DNA of 64,000 bases, taken from Ureibacillus xyleni (GTDB lineage Bacteria > Bacillota > Bacilli > Bacillales_A > Planococcaceae). The position numbers and the translations under genes are program-made. The notes under the pieces were generated by a model, which was given only the letters and a program-made list of their open reading frames with translations, had not been told where the DNA came from and made no database searches. Where the stretch lies: assembly GCF_900217795.1 (NCBI RefSeq), contig NZ_OBMQ01000003.1, forward strand, positions 124,001 to 188,000, given 5' to 3'. Within the stretch, counting starts at the first letter, position 1. Each line of letters opens with the position of its first letter. Shown piece after piece: positions 44,484 to 53,767 of this stretch.

Positions 44484-45593
44484 TTAAAAACGTTTAAGTT
44501 CATAAAACTTATCATCAAACTTATAATATAACCTATTATTCAAAATTGTGATTCCATGTCTACTAACCATTGATGTAACTTTATATTTTTCTTTACTAAT
44601 AATTTTTTGATTTTCTCCGTTCAAATCCATTTCTATTACTTCTTTATTCTTATTTTGAATGATGTTATTTTTCACATGAGTGGAATCTACGACAGCATAT
44701 ATTTTTTCACCTTTAAGTATAAAATCTGTTAAAAATTTTTCACTAGTAGTCTCATTTTTATTAATATAAGTTTTCGTCGGTGATATATATATTTGTTTTA
44801 ATTCTCTAGTACTATAATTATATTTATATAGATTTCCGTCACCACAGTAATACATATAGCCATTATAGACAGCAAGGTATCTATAAGTCCTTCCCTTAGT
44901 CATTGAAAATCCACCATTTTTAACTACTATTCCATCCGGTAATACAAGCTTCTCGTATCCGGATCCGTCCGTCTTTAGTTTATAAGCATATCCAGCATTA
45001 TCTGTAAAATATAATATATCTCCAACTAATTGAATCGAATAGATATTAATTGACATATTTTTATTGATATAGCTCTTTTTTAAATTCTTTAAATCTAACT
45101 TTTTGACAGTTACTCCACTAGACTCTTTATTACTGTAATACAATAGATTTCCTTTAGTATCTAAGACTAAATTACTAGCATTACCAGAGTCAAGAAGTTC
45201 AATATCTTTTCCATCTAGCTTCATCCTATTTAAACTTTTACCTGAATTTGTTTTTTGTATGAAGTAAATCCATCCATCATGTATGACAAAATCCGTTGCA
45301 GTAAATAATCTCTTTTTCTCAGATCCATCTAATCTTTGTTTAAACGTACCTGCTACAGGTTCATATGCTGAATAGTAAACCCATCCATCATAATATGTAG
45401 ATTGAAAGTTTTTTAAATTTATGACACTTTGTTCAGCTTCCGTATATGCCGATGATACTACTTTTGTGTCAGCTTTCTTATTATTATTTGTTAAGCTTAT
45501 ATTATTGCTTGTATTCGCTTCAGTTTGGATAGGTTGTACAAAGCCTGCTACCCCCACCATTATTGCTAGGGCACCTATATATTTTTTCTTCAA
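44484..45593 (-). CDS. Secreted DUF5050 (beta-propeller-like) protein, TTG start
   Basis: A 369-residue protein with a signal peptide (KKKYIGALAIMVGVAGFV, then QPIQTEA). The rest repeats units of the type 'WVYYSAYEPVAGTFKQRLDG', 'WIYFIQKTNSGKSLNRMKLDG', 'ILYFTDNAGYAYKLKTDGSG' and 'YMYYCGDGNLYKYNYSTREL', the YW-rich repeat of DUF5050 proteins, which is expected to form a propeller. The TTG at 45593 follows AGAGGTG; the longer frame to 45668 lacks a ribosome site. Base composition is visibly more AT-rich than its neighbours, which suggests acquisition. Function unknown; a surface or spore-related role is possible. Confidence 0.75.
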   Translation of the reverse strand: MKKKYIGALAIMVGVAGFVQPIQTEANTSNNISLTNNNKKADTKVVSSAYTEAEQSVINLKNFQSTYYDGWVYYSAYEPVAGTFKQRLDGSEKKRLFTATDFVIHDGWIYFIQKTNSGKSLNRMKLDGKDIELLDSGNASNLVLDTKGNLLYYSNKESSGVTVKKLDLKNLKKSYINKNMSINIYSIQLVGDILYFTDNAGYAYKLKTDGSGYEKLVLPDGIVVKNGGFSMTKGRTYRYLAVYNGYMYYCGDGNLYKYNYSTRELKQIYISPTKTYINKNETTSEKFLTDFILKGEKIYAVVDSTHVKNNIIQNKNKEVIEMDLNGENQKIISKEKYKVTSMVSRHGITILNNRLYYKFDDKFYELKRF

Positions 45594-45767
45594 TTTATAC
45601 ACCTCTACAAATATATTGTGGGGGTGAATACTTAACGAACTAATCCAACGAAAGCCTTCAACCCCCACTGATTATAAAGGTTCACGTCTGATGAAAATGT
45701 GAATAGTTGCAACGAACAGCATTCTTGATTATGTTTTAGTTAATTTTTATGTTTCCTTATCCTATTA

Positions 45768-46856
45768 TTAATCAAACACAATTTTATTTACTGTTTCGCG
45801 ATCTAACTTTTTGATGACTTCTACAATTAGCTTTACTGTATTTTCGTAATCATCACGATGTAGGATGGCTGCATGTGAATGGATATAACGGGTTGCTAGA
45901 CCAATTGCCATTGCGGGAACTCCATTTGCTGTTAAATGGATTGAACCTGCGTCAGTTCCCCCACCTGGTGTTGAATCGAATTGATATGGAATATTATGTT
46001 CTTCTGCAATATCTACAACAAAGTCTCGAAGTCCTTTATGACCAACCATTGACGCATCATAAATAATTATTTGTGGTCCGTCTCCAAGTTTTGATGTGGA
46101 TTCTTTTGGGGTAATTCCTGGAGTATCACCTGCAACTCCAACATCTAGGGCAAAACCGATATCTGGTTGAATTTTAAAGGTAGACGTTTTAGCACCACGT
46201 AAGCCTACTTCTTCCTGCACATTTCCTACGCCGTACACAATATTTGGATGCTTGCTATTTTTTAACTCTTTAAACACGTCAATTGCAATTGCACACCCAA
46301 TACGGTTATCCCATGCTTTCGCCAATAACAGTTTTTCATTTTTCATCACATTAAATTCGAAATACGGTGTAATCATATCCCCTGGGCGAATTCCCCATTC
46401 TGCTGCTTCTTCTTTTGAGGTTGCTCCTATATCAATGAATAATTCCTTCATATCCACAACTTTTTTCCGAGCTTCTGCTGGCAATATGTGAGGAGGTTTA
46501 GAGCCGATTACCCCAATAATTTCTTCACCTTTACGGGTTGTAATCGTAACGCGTTGGGATAGCATAACGTGACTCCACCATCCACCAACTGTTTGAAATT
46601 TAATAAACCCTTTTTCATCGATTTGAGAGACCATAAACCCAATTTCATCAAGGTGGCCTGCAATCATAATTTTTGGACCGTTTGCATCCCCAACTTTTTT
46701 AGCAATTAAGCTACCAAGGTTATCGTACTCAATTTCGTCTGCTAAAGGTTCAATGTATTTTTTCATGACTTGTCTAGGTGCACGTTCATTTCCCGCAATA
46801 CCATTTGCATCTGTTAATTCTTTTAACATTTTTAAAGTGTCATCTAATTGAGCCAT
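45768..46856 (-). CDS. ysdC: M42-family metallopeptidase (YsdC-like)
   Basis: A 362-residue di-zinc aminopeptidase/deblocking-peptidase-type protein. Metal-ligand motifs are in order: [55 protein letters not shown] and [12 protein letters not shown], with the final His in RYIHSHAAI. In B. subtilis the homologous ysdC lies next to ysdB, as here. The family also includes proteins once annotated as endoglucanases; peptidase activity is the better-supported call. The ribosome site is GGGAGGG. Confidence 0.9.
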   Translation of the reverse strand: MAQLDDTLKMLKELTDANGIAGNERAPRQVMKKYIEPLADEIEYDNLGSLIAKKVGDANGPKIMIAGHLDEIGFMVSQIDEKGFIKFQTVGGWWSHVMLSQRVTITTRKGEEIIGVIGSKPPHILPAEARKKVVDMKELFIDIGATSKEEAAEWGIRPGDMITPYFEFNVMKNEKLLLAKAWDNRIGCAIAIDVFKELKNSKHPNIVYGVGNVQEEVGLRGAKTSTFKIQPDIGFALDVGVAGDTPGITPKESTSKLGDGPQIIIYDASMVGHKGLRDFVVDIAEEHNIPYQFDSTPGGGTDAGSIHLTANGVPAMAIGLATRYIHSHAAILHRDDYENTVKLIVEVIKKLDRETVNKIVFD

Positions 46857-46875
46857 TTACTTGCCCTCCCAAATC

Positions 46876-47358
46876 CTAATATCCAGAACGTTGACGCTCA
46901 TAGTTTTTTTCGTTCTTAGAAATATATGCTTCCATTATGTCATCTAATGTGAAACCTAAGTTGTAAGCTAACACTCCATAACATTTCCAAACTCCACGGT
47001 AAGTATCCTCTGTTGGATGTTGGATAAATTGTATAATAACTTCCTGTGTTTGTAAAAACCAACTTGTTAAATCTTCTTTTGTTTTAATCTCAGGCCAAGA
47101 TTCTAAAAATAAACTTTTTTCATTTCCTAAAGAAAGTAAAAAGTGAATTGAATCAACAAATTCTTCTAAAATAACTTCCCTTTCAGAAGGGCCTTTCGTG
47201 CTCCAAAATTTAAAACATCTCGTTTCATTAGCAAGTTCCGCAAGTTCAATCATTAACGCCAGACCTTTTTCTTTAAACACATCTCGATCAATCTTTTGTG
47301 TTTGTTCGATAAAAGAATCGAGTTGGCGTTGCATTTCAAAAAGTTCTTTAAATTCCAT
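46876..47358 (-). CDS. dut: Dimeric (all-alpha) dUTPase family protein
   Basis: A 160-residue protein of the dUTPase-2 / all-alpha NTP pyrophosphatase superfamily. The metal-binding motifs are visible as ELAELANE with CFKFWS around residues 38-50, then EEFVDSIHFLLSLG near residue 70. It would convert dUTP to dUMP and keep uracil out of DNA. It lies 19 bp upstream of the M42 gene and is probably co-transcribed with it. Confidence 0.85.
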   Translation of the reverse strand: MEFKELFEMQRQLDSFIEQTQKIDRDVFKEKGLALMIELAELANETRCFKFWSTKGPSEREVILEEFVDSIHFLLSLGNEKSLFLESWPEIKTKEDLTSWFLQTQEVIIQFIQHPTEDTYRGVWKCYGVLAYNLGFTLDDIMEAYISKNEKNYERQRSGY

Positions 47359-47449
47359 CGTAAATCCCTCAATTTCTTCATAAAAAATGAAACTTCATCT
47401 ACTAGTTAATCGTAAATGAAAGTACTATGTCTTTACAAGGGGGACTTTT

Positions 47450-47839
47450 ATGGCTCTTCTAATCATCCGCTTTCTTATCATTGCCCTTATCATTTATTTA
47501 TTTTATAAAGGTGTACGTTTTTTAACCGATCCTAAACGAAAATTAGATGAAGCATATGAGAAAGGAGAATATTATTTTTACGATGATGTAAAAAACGTAC
47601 GAAAAAACTTTTATATTTCTTACAAAGGTGCCCTATTTGAAGGCGAAAAATATTTAGGAACAACAGAAAACGCTTTTGAAGTAGTTTCAATTTTTGTTTG
47701 GGTACACGATACAATGAAGCTTCACGGCCTTACAAAAGAAGACTTTTTATATTTAGAAAAGGAAATTCAATTGAACTATCCAACAGCTAAAATTAACTGG
47801 AAAAATCCAATAGAACAATTAATGAAAAACGAGAAATAA
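47450..47839 (+). CDS. ysdB: YsdB family membrane-anchored protein
   Basis: A 129-residue protein with one N-terminal membrane helix (about 3-25) and a cytoplasmic domain (KNFYISYKGALFEGEKYLG, EVVSIFVWVHDTMKLHGLTKEDF). It matches B. subtilis YsdB in length and content; that gene belongs to the sigma-W envelope-stress regulon. The ribosome site is AAGGGGG, and a strong terminator follows. Confidence 0.82.
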   Translation: MALLIIRFLIIALIIYLFYKGVRFLTDPKRKLDEAYEKGEYYFYDDVKNVRKNFYISYKGALFEGEKYLGTTENAFEVVSIFVWVHDTMKLHGLTKEDFLYLEKEIQLNYPTAKINWKNPIEQLMKNEK

Positions 47840-47845
47840 CAAGTT

Positions 47846-47896
47846 AAGGATTGTCGAACATTGCATGATCTATGCATTGTAGACAATCCTTTTTAT
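47846..47896 (+). terminator. Terminator of ysdB
   Basis: AAGGATTGTC pairs with GACAATCCTT around an inner palindromic ATGCATGATCTATGCAT-like loop, followed by a T-rich run. Confidence 0.88.
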
Positions 47897-48008
47897 TTTA
47901 TTAGCAATCTTAATAGAAAAATTTATAGTTTTTCTTATTAAAATGGTTATTTGTACAAGTAACAAAGAATCGAGTTCATATAAATAGTAAAGAAAGGAGG
48001 TGGGAAAT

Positions 48009-48401
48009 ATGGGTTGTAGAAGAGATTCACGTTGCGACAATAACCGCGTGATGGGTGATTTCGACAGAAGACATCGCCGTGACAATGACCGCGTAATGGG
48101 TGATTTCGACAGAGGACATCGCCGTGACAATGACCGCGTAATGGGTGATTTCGACAGAGGACATCGCCGTGACAATGATCGCGTAATGGGTGATTTCGAC
48201 AGAAGACATCGTTCATGCAACAATAATCGTGCAATGGGTGATTTCGATAGAGGAAGAAACCGTGATCACGATCGTGTAAGAGACACTAGAGATGACAGAC
48301 GTGGTAGATGCCACAAATGTACTATCGAAATTGTTAGTCCTGACAGATTTAATGGGAACAGACGTAAGTGCTCGCGTTGTGGGAACCATAGAGGCTGGTA
48401 A
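48009..48401 (+). CDS. Arg/Asp-rich tandem-repeat protein with C-terminal Zn ribbon
   Basis: A 130-residue protein not assigned to a family. Residues 14-88 are five tandem copies of a 15-residue unit (VMGDFDRGHRRDNDR type), highly charged and almost free of hydrophobic residues. The C-terminus carries C101-x2-C104 and C121-x2-C124 (CHKCTIEIVS, CSRCGNHRGW), a zinc-ribbon pattern. Three further Cys residues lie outside it (C3, C9, C70). The ATG at 48009 has a perfect AAAGGAGG site. Low-complexity, Cys- and Arg-rich composition in a spore former suggests a spore coat or DNA/RNA-binding protein, but this is inference. Confidence 0.75.
   Translation: MGCRRDSRCDNNRVMGDFDRRHRRDNDRVMGDFDRGHRRDNDRVMGDFDRGHRRDNDRVMGDFDRRHRSCNNNRAMGDFDRGRNRDHDRVRDTRDDRRGRCHKCTIEIVSPDRFNGNRRKCSRCGNHRGW
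48051..48280 (+). repeat. 45-bp coding tandem repeat
   Basis: The phrase ATGGGTGATTTCGA starts at 48051, 48096, 48141, 48186 and 48234, spacing 45, 45, 45 and 48 bp. The three middle units are almost identical in DNA sequence, which indicates recent copy-number change. The repeat leaves several other frames open, so long antisense frames here are artefacts. Confidence 0.9.
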
Positions 48402-48461
48402 AAAACATTTAGCTTAATTACAATTTAGCAACTTACAAACATTCCTAATAATTGGAACATG

Positions 48462-48488
48462 ATGCGTGCCTATAAAGCACGCATTTTT
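48462..48488 (+). terminator. Terminator of the repeat-protein gene
   Basis: ATGCGTGC pairs with GCACGCAT around a 7-base loop and is followed by five T residues. Confidence 0.88.
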
Positions 48489-48492
48489 CATG

Positions 48493-48762
48493 TTAATACT
48501 GCGATAACATTCTCACTATGAAAAAAATATGAATTGCAGCCAGTAACGGAAATCCAAAGGCAAATGAATTGTGTTTTGTTTTGTGACGGAATAAGTACAT
48601 TCCTAAAACACCACCACAAGCTCCACCTAATATGGCTAACGTAAATAATGATTTTTCCGATATTCGCCACTCATGATTTTTAGCTCGTGATTTATCAACG
48701 TACATGAATATACATAAGATCATTGACATTACGGCAATATAGGCTAATAAAGCTAAATCCAT
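48493..48762 (-). CDS. ysdA: DUF1294 membrane protein (YsdA-like)
   Basis: An 89-residue protein with hydrophobic segments at about 3-22, 38-56 and 69-86, and the DUF1294 pattern DKSRAKNHEWRISEKSLF followed by LGGACGGVLGMYLFRHKTKH. It lies 3' of rplT, as ysdA does in B. subtilis. Function unknown. A terminator separates it from rplT, so it may have its own promoter or depend on read-through. Confidence 0.88.
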   Translation of the reverse strand: MDLALLAYIAVMSMILCIFMYVDKSRAKNHEWRISEKSLFTLAILGGACGGVLGMYLFRHKTKHNSFAFGFPLLAAIHIFFIVRMLSQY

Positions 48763-48794
48763 AGTAACCCCCTAAATGATATCTCTATAATAGA

Positions 48795-48826
48795 CAAAAA
48801 AGCTGATAGGTTCTCCTACCAGCTTT
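48795..48826 (-). terminator. Terminator of infC-rpmI-rplT
   Basis: On the minus strand AAAGCTGGTAGG pairs with CCTATCAGCTTT and is followed by a T-run, 3' of rplT. Confidence 0.88.
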
Positions 48827-48841
48827 GTATAAGTATACTAA

Positions 48842-49237
<396 letters not shown>

Positions 49238-49268
49238 TTAATCACGTTCATCTATTACACAAAAAATA

Positions 49269-49469
49269 TTATTTCATGTAAGTAAGTAAAGATCTGATGC
49301 GTTTGAAGTCACCTGAAGTAGCAACTTTTGCTTTACGTAAGTGACGTTTTTGTTTAGTAGATTTGTTAGCGAATAAGTGGCTACCGTAAGCACGGTCAAA
49401 TTTTAATTTTCCTTTGCCCGTTTTTTTGAAACGCTTCGCAGCGCCACGGTGAGTTTTCATTTTTGGCAT
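49269..49469 (-). CDS. rpmI: 50S ribosomal protein L35
   Basis: A 66-residue L35 with the usual start [20 protein letters not shown] and the end [12 protein letters not shown]. It lies between infC and rplT with a GGAGG ribosome site. Confidence 0.98.
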   Translation of the reverse strand: MPKMKTHRGAAKRFKKTGKGKLKFDRAYGSHLFANKSTKQKRHLRKAKVATSGDFKRIRSLLTYMK

Positions 49470-49499
49470 TTCGAATTTCCTCCTAAATATTCGTCAATA

Positions 49500-50018
49500 T
49501 TACTTTTTCTCGTTCTTTGGTTGAAGAACTAAGAACATACTTCTGCCTTCCATCTTTGGCTTTTGTTCAACCGTAGATACTTCAGCACAAGCTTCAGCAA
49601 AACGATCTAATACGCGCTGTCCAATTTCTTTATGTGTAATGGCACGTCCTTTAAAACGTAAAGAACATTTAACTTTATCGCCTTTTTCAAGGAATTTAAT
49701 TGCATTACGTAATTTCGTTTGGAAATCATGTTCATCAATTGTAGGACTTAGACGAACTTCCTTCATGTTGATGACTTTTTGATTTTTGCGAATTTCACGA
49801 TCTTTCTTTTGCTGTTCAAACTTAAACTTACCATAGTCCATAACACGAGCGACTGGTGGCTTAGCTTGAGGGGCCACAAGGACAAGATCCAAGTTTGCAC
49901 GAGCGGCAAGTTCTAACGCTTCATTACGAGATTTAACTCCTAGCTGATCACCATTATGGTCGATTACACGAAGTTCACGTGCGCGAATGCCTTCGTTTAC
50001 ATACATGTCTTTGCTAAT
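49500..50018 (-). CDS. infC: Translation initiation factor IF-3, ATT start
   Basis: Binds the 30S subunit and checks initiator tRNA and start codon. From the ATT at 50016-50018 the protein reads (M)[20 protein letters not shown], 172 residues, in register with B. subtilis IF-3, which also starts at AUU. GGAGGTGG lies 6 bases upstream of the ATT, while the ATG four codons later is about 18 bases away. A rare start codon lets IF-3 repress its own translation. The L20 leader precedes the operon. Confidence 0.93.
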   Translation of the reverse strand: MSKDMYVNEGIRARELRVIDHNGDQLGVKSRNEALELAARANLDLVLVAPQAKPPVARVMDYGKFKFEQQKKDREIRKNQKVINMKEVRLSPTIDEHDFQTKLRNAIKFLEKGDKVKCSLRFKGRAITHKEIGQRVLDRFAEACAEVSTVEQKPKMEGRSMFLVLQPKNEKK

Positions 50019-50104
50019 ACGAATCCACCTCCAAGATTTGTCGCGAATACACGATTAAGGCTTAGCTAGCCCGGTTGAACGGTACACTTTCTAAGTATGT
50101 CCAT

Positions 50105-50262
50105 AAAAAAAGGACGGACATTATTCAGAAGATGTCCGCCCGCTATATATACATACGCGTCTAATCAGCGTAGTCAATTCAACGTGTCATACCTGTTAAC
50201 TGCAAAATGCGTAATTCAGGTGAGAAGCGGGCAGCCTCTACTTCAACCACAAACTGTATTCA
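50105..50262 (-). promoter_or_regulatory. L20 leader of infC-rpmI-rplT
   Basis: The minus-strand leader contains AGAGGCTGCCCGCTTCTCAC, TTTTGCAGTTAACAGGTATG, ACACGTTGA and a terminator in which GGACATCTTCTG... pairs with ...AATGTCC and is followed by seven T residues (50105-50143). This matches the Firmicutes L20 leader, where L20 binding promotes termination. The boundaries are approximate. Confidence 0.88.
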
Positions 50263-50323
50263 TAACCTAAATAATCATAACACCACAAAATATGAATGTC
50301 AACTAACATTTTAACTTTTTGTT

Positions 50324-50414
50324 TATTTGCACTTATGAGTTAGTTATTTGCCTTTGGGTATATGCTATTTGCTTTATATTATAACTTATTTGCCAAAGTA
50401 GAAAAGTTATTTGC
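50324..50414 (+). repeat. 21-bp-period TATTTGC array, five units, between thrS and the infC leader
   Basis: TATTTGC starts at 50324, 50345, 50366, 50387 and 50408, all spaced exactly 21 bp. The last unit ends 9 bp from the thrS stop. The intervening bases do not match between units. No clear thrS terminator was found here, so the array may contribute to ending or separating the transcripts. Confidence 0.92.
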
Positions 50415-50422
50415 TTTTCAAC

Positions 50423-52354
50423 TTATTTCCTAACTTCAGCAGTAATTTTTTCTACAAATTCAGCAAGGGAAACTGTTTCTGAATCTTTAGATCCATAGCG
50501 GCGTACATTTACACCTTCAGCTTCTAATTCTTTATCACCTAATACAAGCATATAAGGAATTTTCTTCATTTGTGCTTCACGGATTTTGTAACCTAGTTTT
50601 TCTTCACGGTCATCCATTTCAACACGAATGCCAGCAGCACGAAGCTCAGCAACCACTTTTTGAGCGTATTCGTAATGAACTTCATTTGAAACAGGAATTA
50701 CTTCCACTTGAACTGGAGCTAACCAAGTTGGGAAGGCGCCTTTATATTCTTCAGTTAAGAACGCCACGAAACGTTCCATTGTAGATACGACACCACGGTG
50801 AATAACTACTGGTCGGTGTTGTTTTCCGTCTTCCCCTACATAAGATAAGTCAAAACGTTCTGGTAATAAGAAGTCAAGTTGAACAGTTGATAATGTCTCG
50901 TCTTTACCGATTGCTGTTTTTACTTGAACGTCAAGTTTTGGACCGTAGAATGCAGCTTCACCTTCAGCCTCATAGTAGTCTAAACCTAAATCATCCATCG
51001 CTTCTTTTAACATGCTTTGTGCACGTTCCCACATTGCATCATCATCAAAGTATTTCTCTGTATCTTGTGGGTCACGATAGGATAAACGGAATTTATAATC
51101 ATTTAAGTCGAAATCTTTATATACATCAAGGATTAATTCAACAACACGTTTGAATTCATCTTTAATTTGATCTGGACGAACAAAAATGTGAGCATCATTT
51201 AATGTCATGCCGCGCACACGTTGTAAACCAGATAAACCACCAGAACTTTCATAACGGTGCATTGTTCCTAACTCACCGATACGGATTGGTAATTGACGAT
51301 AAGAGTGCATAGATGATTTATAAACCATCATATGGTGTGGACAGTTCATTGGACGAAGCACTAATGTTTCGTTATCCATTTCCATTGGTGGGAACATATC
51401 TTCTTGGTAGTGATCCCAGTGACCAGAAGTTTCGTATAATTTTTTCGAACCTAACACTGGAGTATACACATGGTTATAACCAAGACGCACTTCTTTATCA
51501 ACAATGTAGCGCTCAATAATACGACGAATTGTTGCCCCATTTGGTAACCAAAGTGGTAACCCTTGACCAACCGTTTGAGATAAAGTGAATAGCTCTAACT
51601 CTTTCCCAATTTTACGGTGATCACGTTCTTTTGCTTCTTCTAACATTTGAAGGTGATGTTTTAATTCTTCTTTATTGAAGAAAGCCGTACCGTAAATACG
51701 TTGAAGCATTTTGTTATCTGAGTTTCCTCTCCAATATGCTCCTGCTAACGATAAAAGTTTGAATTCTTTTAGTTTTCCTGTAGATGGTACATGAATTCCA
51801 CGGCAAAGGTCGAAAAATTCACCTTGATAGTAAATAGACACTTGTTCATCAGCAGGAATTGCTTCAAGTAATTCTAATTTATATTCGTCACCGATTTCCT
51901 CGTAAATTTTTTGAGCTTCGTGACGGCTTACATTTTTACGTTCAATTTCGATGTTTTCAGAAATGATTTTTTTCATTTCTTTTTCAATCTTTGGTAGGTC
52001 ATCTGCTGAAATTGGTGTTGGAGAATCGATATCGTAGTAGAAACCGCCTTCGATTACTGGACCAATTCCTAATTTAACATCTGGGAATAAACGTTTTACA
52101 GCTTGAGCAGTTAAGTGAGCTGTAGAGTGACGTAAAATTTCTAATGCTTCATCAGATTTTGGTGTGATGATTTCGATCGCACCGTCTTCTTCGATTGGTG
52201 TTTTTAGGTCAATTTGTACGCCGTTTAATTTACCAGCTAAAGCTTGTTTTTTTAATCCTGGGCTAATGGAGGCTGCCACATCTTCTGTTGATGTACCACG
52301 TGGAAACTCCTTTACAGCGCCATCTGGAAATGAAAGTTTAATTACTTCTGACAT
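50423..52354 (-). CDS. thrS: Threonyl-tRNA synthetase
   Basis: Class II synthetase with editing. The 643-residue protein, the same length as B. subtilis ThrS, has the N-terminal TGS domain ([18 protein letters not shown]), the editing domain with HSTAHL near residue 73, the catalytic core ([45 protein letters not shown]) and the anticodon-binding domain from about 540. The ATG at 52354 follows AAAGGAGAAATC. The frame extends 105 bases further through the 21-bp GCACATAA array (a YVRISR-like repeat peptide) with no ribosome site, so that extension is rejected. Confidence 0.97.
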   Translation of the reverse strand: MSEVIKLSFPDGAVKEFPRGTSTEDVAASISPGLKKQALAGKLNGVQIDLKTPIEEDGAIEIITPKSDEALEILRHSTAHLTAQAVKRLFPDVKLGIGPVIEGGFYYDIDSPTPISADDLPKIEKEMKKIISENIEIERKNVSRHEAQKIYEEIGDEYKLELLEAIPADEQVSIYYQGEFFDLCRGIHVPSTGKLKEFKLLSLAGAYWRGNSDNKMLQRIYGTAFFNKEELKHHLQMLEEAKERDHRKIGKELELFTLSQTVGQGLPLWLPNGATIRRIIERYIVDKEVRLGYNHVYTPVLGSKKLYETSGHWDHYQEDMFPPMEMDNETLVLRPMNCPHHMMVYKSSMHSYRQLPIRIGELGTMHRYESSGGLSGLQRVRGMTLNDAHIFVRPDQIKDEFKRVVELILDVYKDFDLNDYKFRLSYRDPQDTEKYFDDDAMWERAQSMLKEAMDDLGLDYYEAEGEAAFYGPKLDVQVKTAIGKDETLSTVQLDFLLPERFDLSYVGEDGKQHRPVVIHRGVVSTMERFVAFLTEEYKGAFPTWLAPVQVEVIPVSNEVHYEYAQKVVAELRAAGIRVEMDDREEKLGYKIREAQMKKIPYMLVLGDKELEAEGVNVRRYGSKDSETVSLAEFVEKITAEVRK

Positions 52355-52392
52355 GATGATTTCTCCTTTTTCTTTGGTTTGAAGATGGAAAC

Positions 52393-52505
52393 GCACATAA
52401 TTTCTCGAAATTCGCACATAAACTCGCGAAAACCGCACATAACTTCCAGAAATCCGCACATAAACTCACGAAAATCGCACATAAATTGTCAAATTTCGCA
52501 TCACA
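52393..52505 (+). repeat. 21-bp-period GCACATAA array, five units plus one degenerate, in the thrS leader
   Basis: GCACATAA starts at 52393, 52414, 52435, 52456 and 52477; a degenerate GCATCACA follows at 52498. All are spaced exactly 21 bp. The spacer bases are partly alike (AACTCGCGAAAAC, AACTCACGAAAAT). The array lies between the T-box terminator and the thrS ribosome site, so it is transcribed when the T-box reads through. Confidence 0.92.
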
Positions 52506-52508
52506 GCA

Positions 52509-52748
52509 AAATAAAAAGCGCCATCCCTATGAAAGGGACGACGCGTATGCTCGTGGTTCCACCCTTCTTCCTTCCGAAACACTAGTTTTCAGACGAAGCT
52601 CTAGGTCGGTTAACGTACCGATTAACGTTAGCGGATTATCCCCGCTAAAGCTCCGAGGTAGTAAAGATTGTGTGCGTACTAGGAAACTTCCAGCCAAGGT
52701 TTCCTTCTCTTTAAGTCGTTTTCACAAACTTGTTGTCCTCATCAAAGC
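52509..52748 (-). promoter_or_regulatory. T-box leader of thrS
   Basis: The minus-strand leader has the T-box motif AGGGTGGAACCACG (52552-52565) and a terminator GTCCCTTTCATAGGGA extended by CGTC/GGCG, followed by TTTTTATTTT (52509-52544). Stem I contains ACAAGT and a candidate Thr specifier ACT or ACC in TTTACTACCTCGG. Uncharged tRNA-Thr is expected to allow read-through into thrS. Confidence 0.92.
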
Positions 52749-52816
52749 AATGGTATTTAAATTATAACGATAGTATACGCTCGAATGATTTTAAATGCAA
52801 CTAAGAACACAAAAAT

Positions 52817-53764
52817 TTATCCACGACGATTTGTACCGTCTAGGGGAACAGGGATTGTCAGACTTTTTATGCGTTCCATCATCCGCGCAGCTTTGATTGG
52901 TTCATTATCACCTTTCTGAGAATTAGCAAGATGATATTCCAATTGATCATAATTAAAGTTAGACGAAATGAAAATTGGCTTTTTTTCTGACATTCGATAA
53001 TTTAGTATAGTGCTGAAAATTTCATCACGTGCCCAGCTTGTCATGGATTCTGCGCCAAAATCATCAAGCATTAGTACGGGTGCTTTTTTAATATACTCAA
53101 TTTTCTGTTTGATAGTCGAGTCATCAATCGATTCTTTTAGCTCTCTTAAAAATTCAGGAACATACATTAATACTGTTTGTACCTTCATTAAAGCTAATTC
53201 ATTTGCAATTGCACCCAGAATAAAAGATTTCCCTACACCAAACCCCCCATGAATATATAACCCTTTTGATGGGACCGATTGTTGTTCCTTAATTTCGTTA
53301 ATAAAATCAGCTACAAAATCGGCTATTTTGATTCGACCAGGTGTATTAATATCCATAGTAGAAATGCTTGCAGTGAGCGCATCTTTTGGCATATGGAAGC
53401 TTGAGATCATTTTTTCAATTTCTCGTTGTTCTTCCTCGATTACTCTTTGGGAGCATGGTACATAATCCACGACAATAATTTGGTTTCCTAAACGTAACTT
53501 AGGAACAAATCCATTAACATAGTTTGTGCAACTACCCGTTCCACCACTACCGCAACATTGATGAGCTTGGCTTGTGAATTCTTGCAATGCTGGTAGACTT
53601 CGTTCGATTACATCGTCCGTTAAGATGTTTTGATGATCTTTCAGAAAATCTTGAACTTCAGAATTAGATAAAATATTTTTTTTCACTTCTTCATAACGTT
53701 GTTGAAATGAAGGAACATTGATCACTTTATTTAATGCATTTTTTATTGGTTCTATTGTACTCAC
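52817..53764 (-). CDS. dnaI: Primosomal protein DnaI (helicase loader), GTG start
   Basis: AAA+ ATPase that loads the replicative helicase DnaC. The 315-residue protein has an N-terminal helicase-binding domain with a Cys cluster (QCCGSGGTGSC, then C104) that binds zinc in B. subtilis DnaI, Walker A at 172-180 (HGGFGVGKSF), Walker B (VLMLDDFGAES) and a sensor-1 region (KPIFISSNFNYDQL). It begins with GTG three bases after the dnaB stop; the ribosome site is weak, suggesting translational coupling to dnaB. Confidence 0.94.
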   Translation of the reverse strand: MSTIEPIKNALNKVINVPSFQQRYEEVKKNILSNSEVQDFLKDHQNILTDDVIERSLPALQEFTSQAHQCCGSGGTGSCTNYVNGFVPKLRLGNQIIVVDYVPCSQRVIEEEQREIEKMISSFHMPKDALTASISTMDINTPGRIKIADFVADFINEIKEQQSVPSKGLYIHGGFGVGKSFILGAIANELALMKVQTVLMYVPEFLRELKESIDDSTIKQKIEYIKKAPVLMLDDFGAESMTSWARDEIFSTILNYRMSEKKPIFISSNFNYDQLEYHLANSQKGDNEPIKAARMMERIKSLTIPVPLDGTNRRG

Positions 53765-53767
53765 CTA

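Noticed and set aside
47870-48234. Three overlapping minus-strand frames of 60-117 codons (HPLRGHCHGDV-type and PITRSLSRRC-type repeats)
   Set aside because: They are mirror frames of the 45-bp coding repeat of the plus-strand protein, which removes stops in several frames. None has a ribosome site.
52355-52459. N-terminal extension of ThrS with [22 protein letters not shown] repeats
   Set aside because: It is translation of the intergenic 21-bp array; no ribosome site upstream, and the ATG at 52354 has AAAGGAG and gives the family length.
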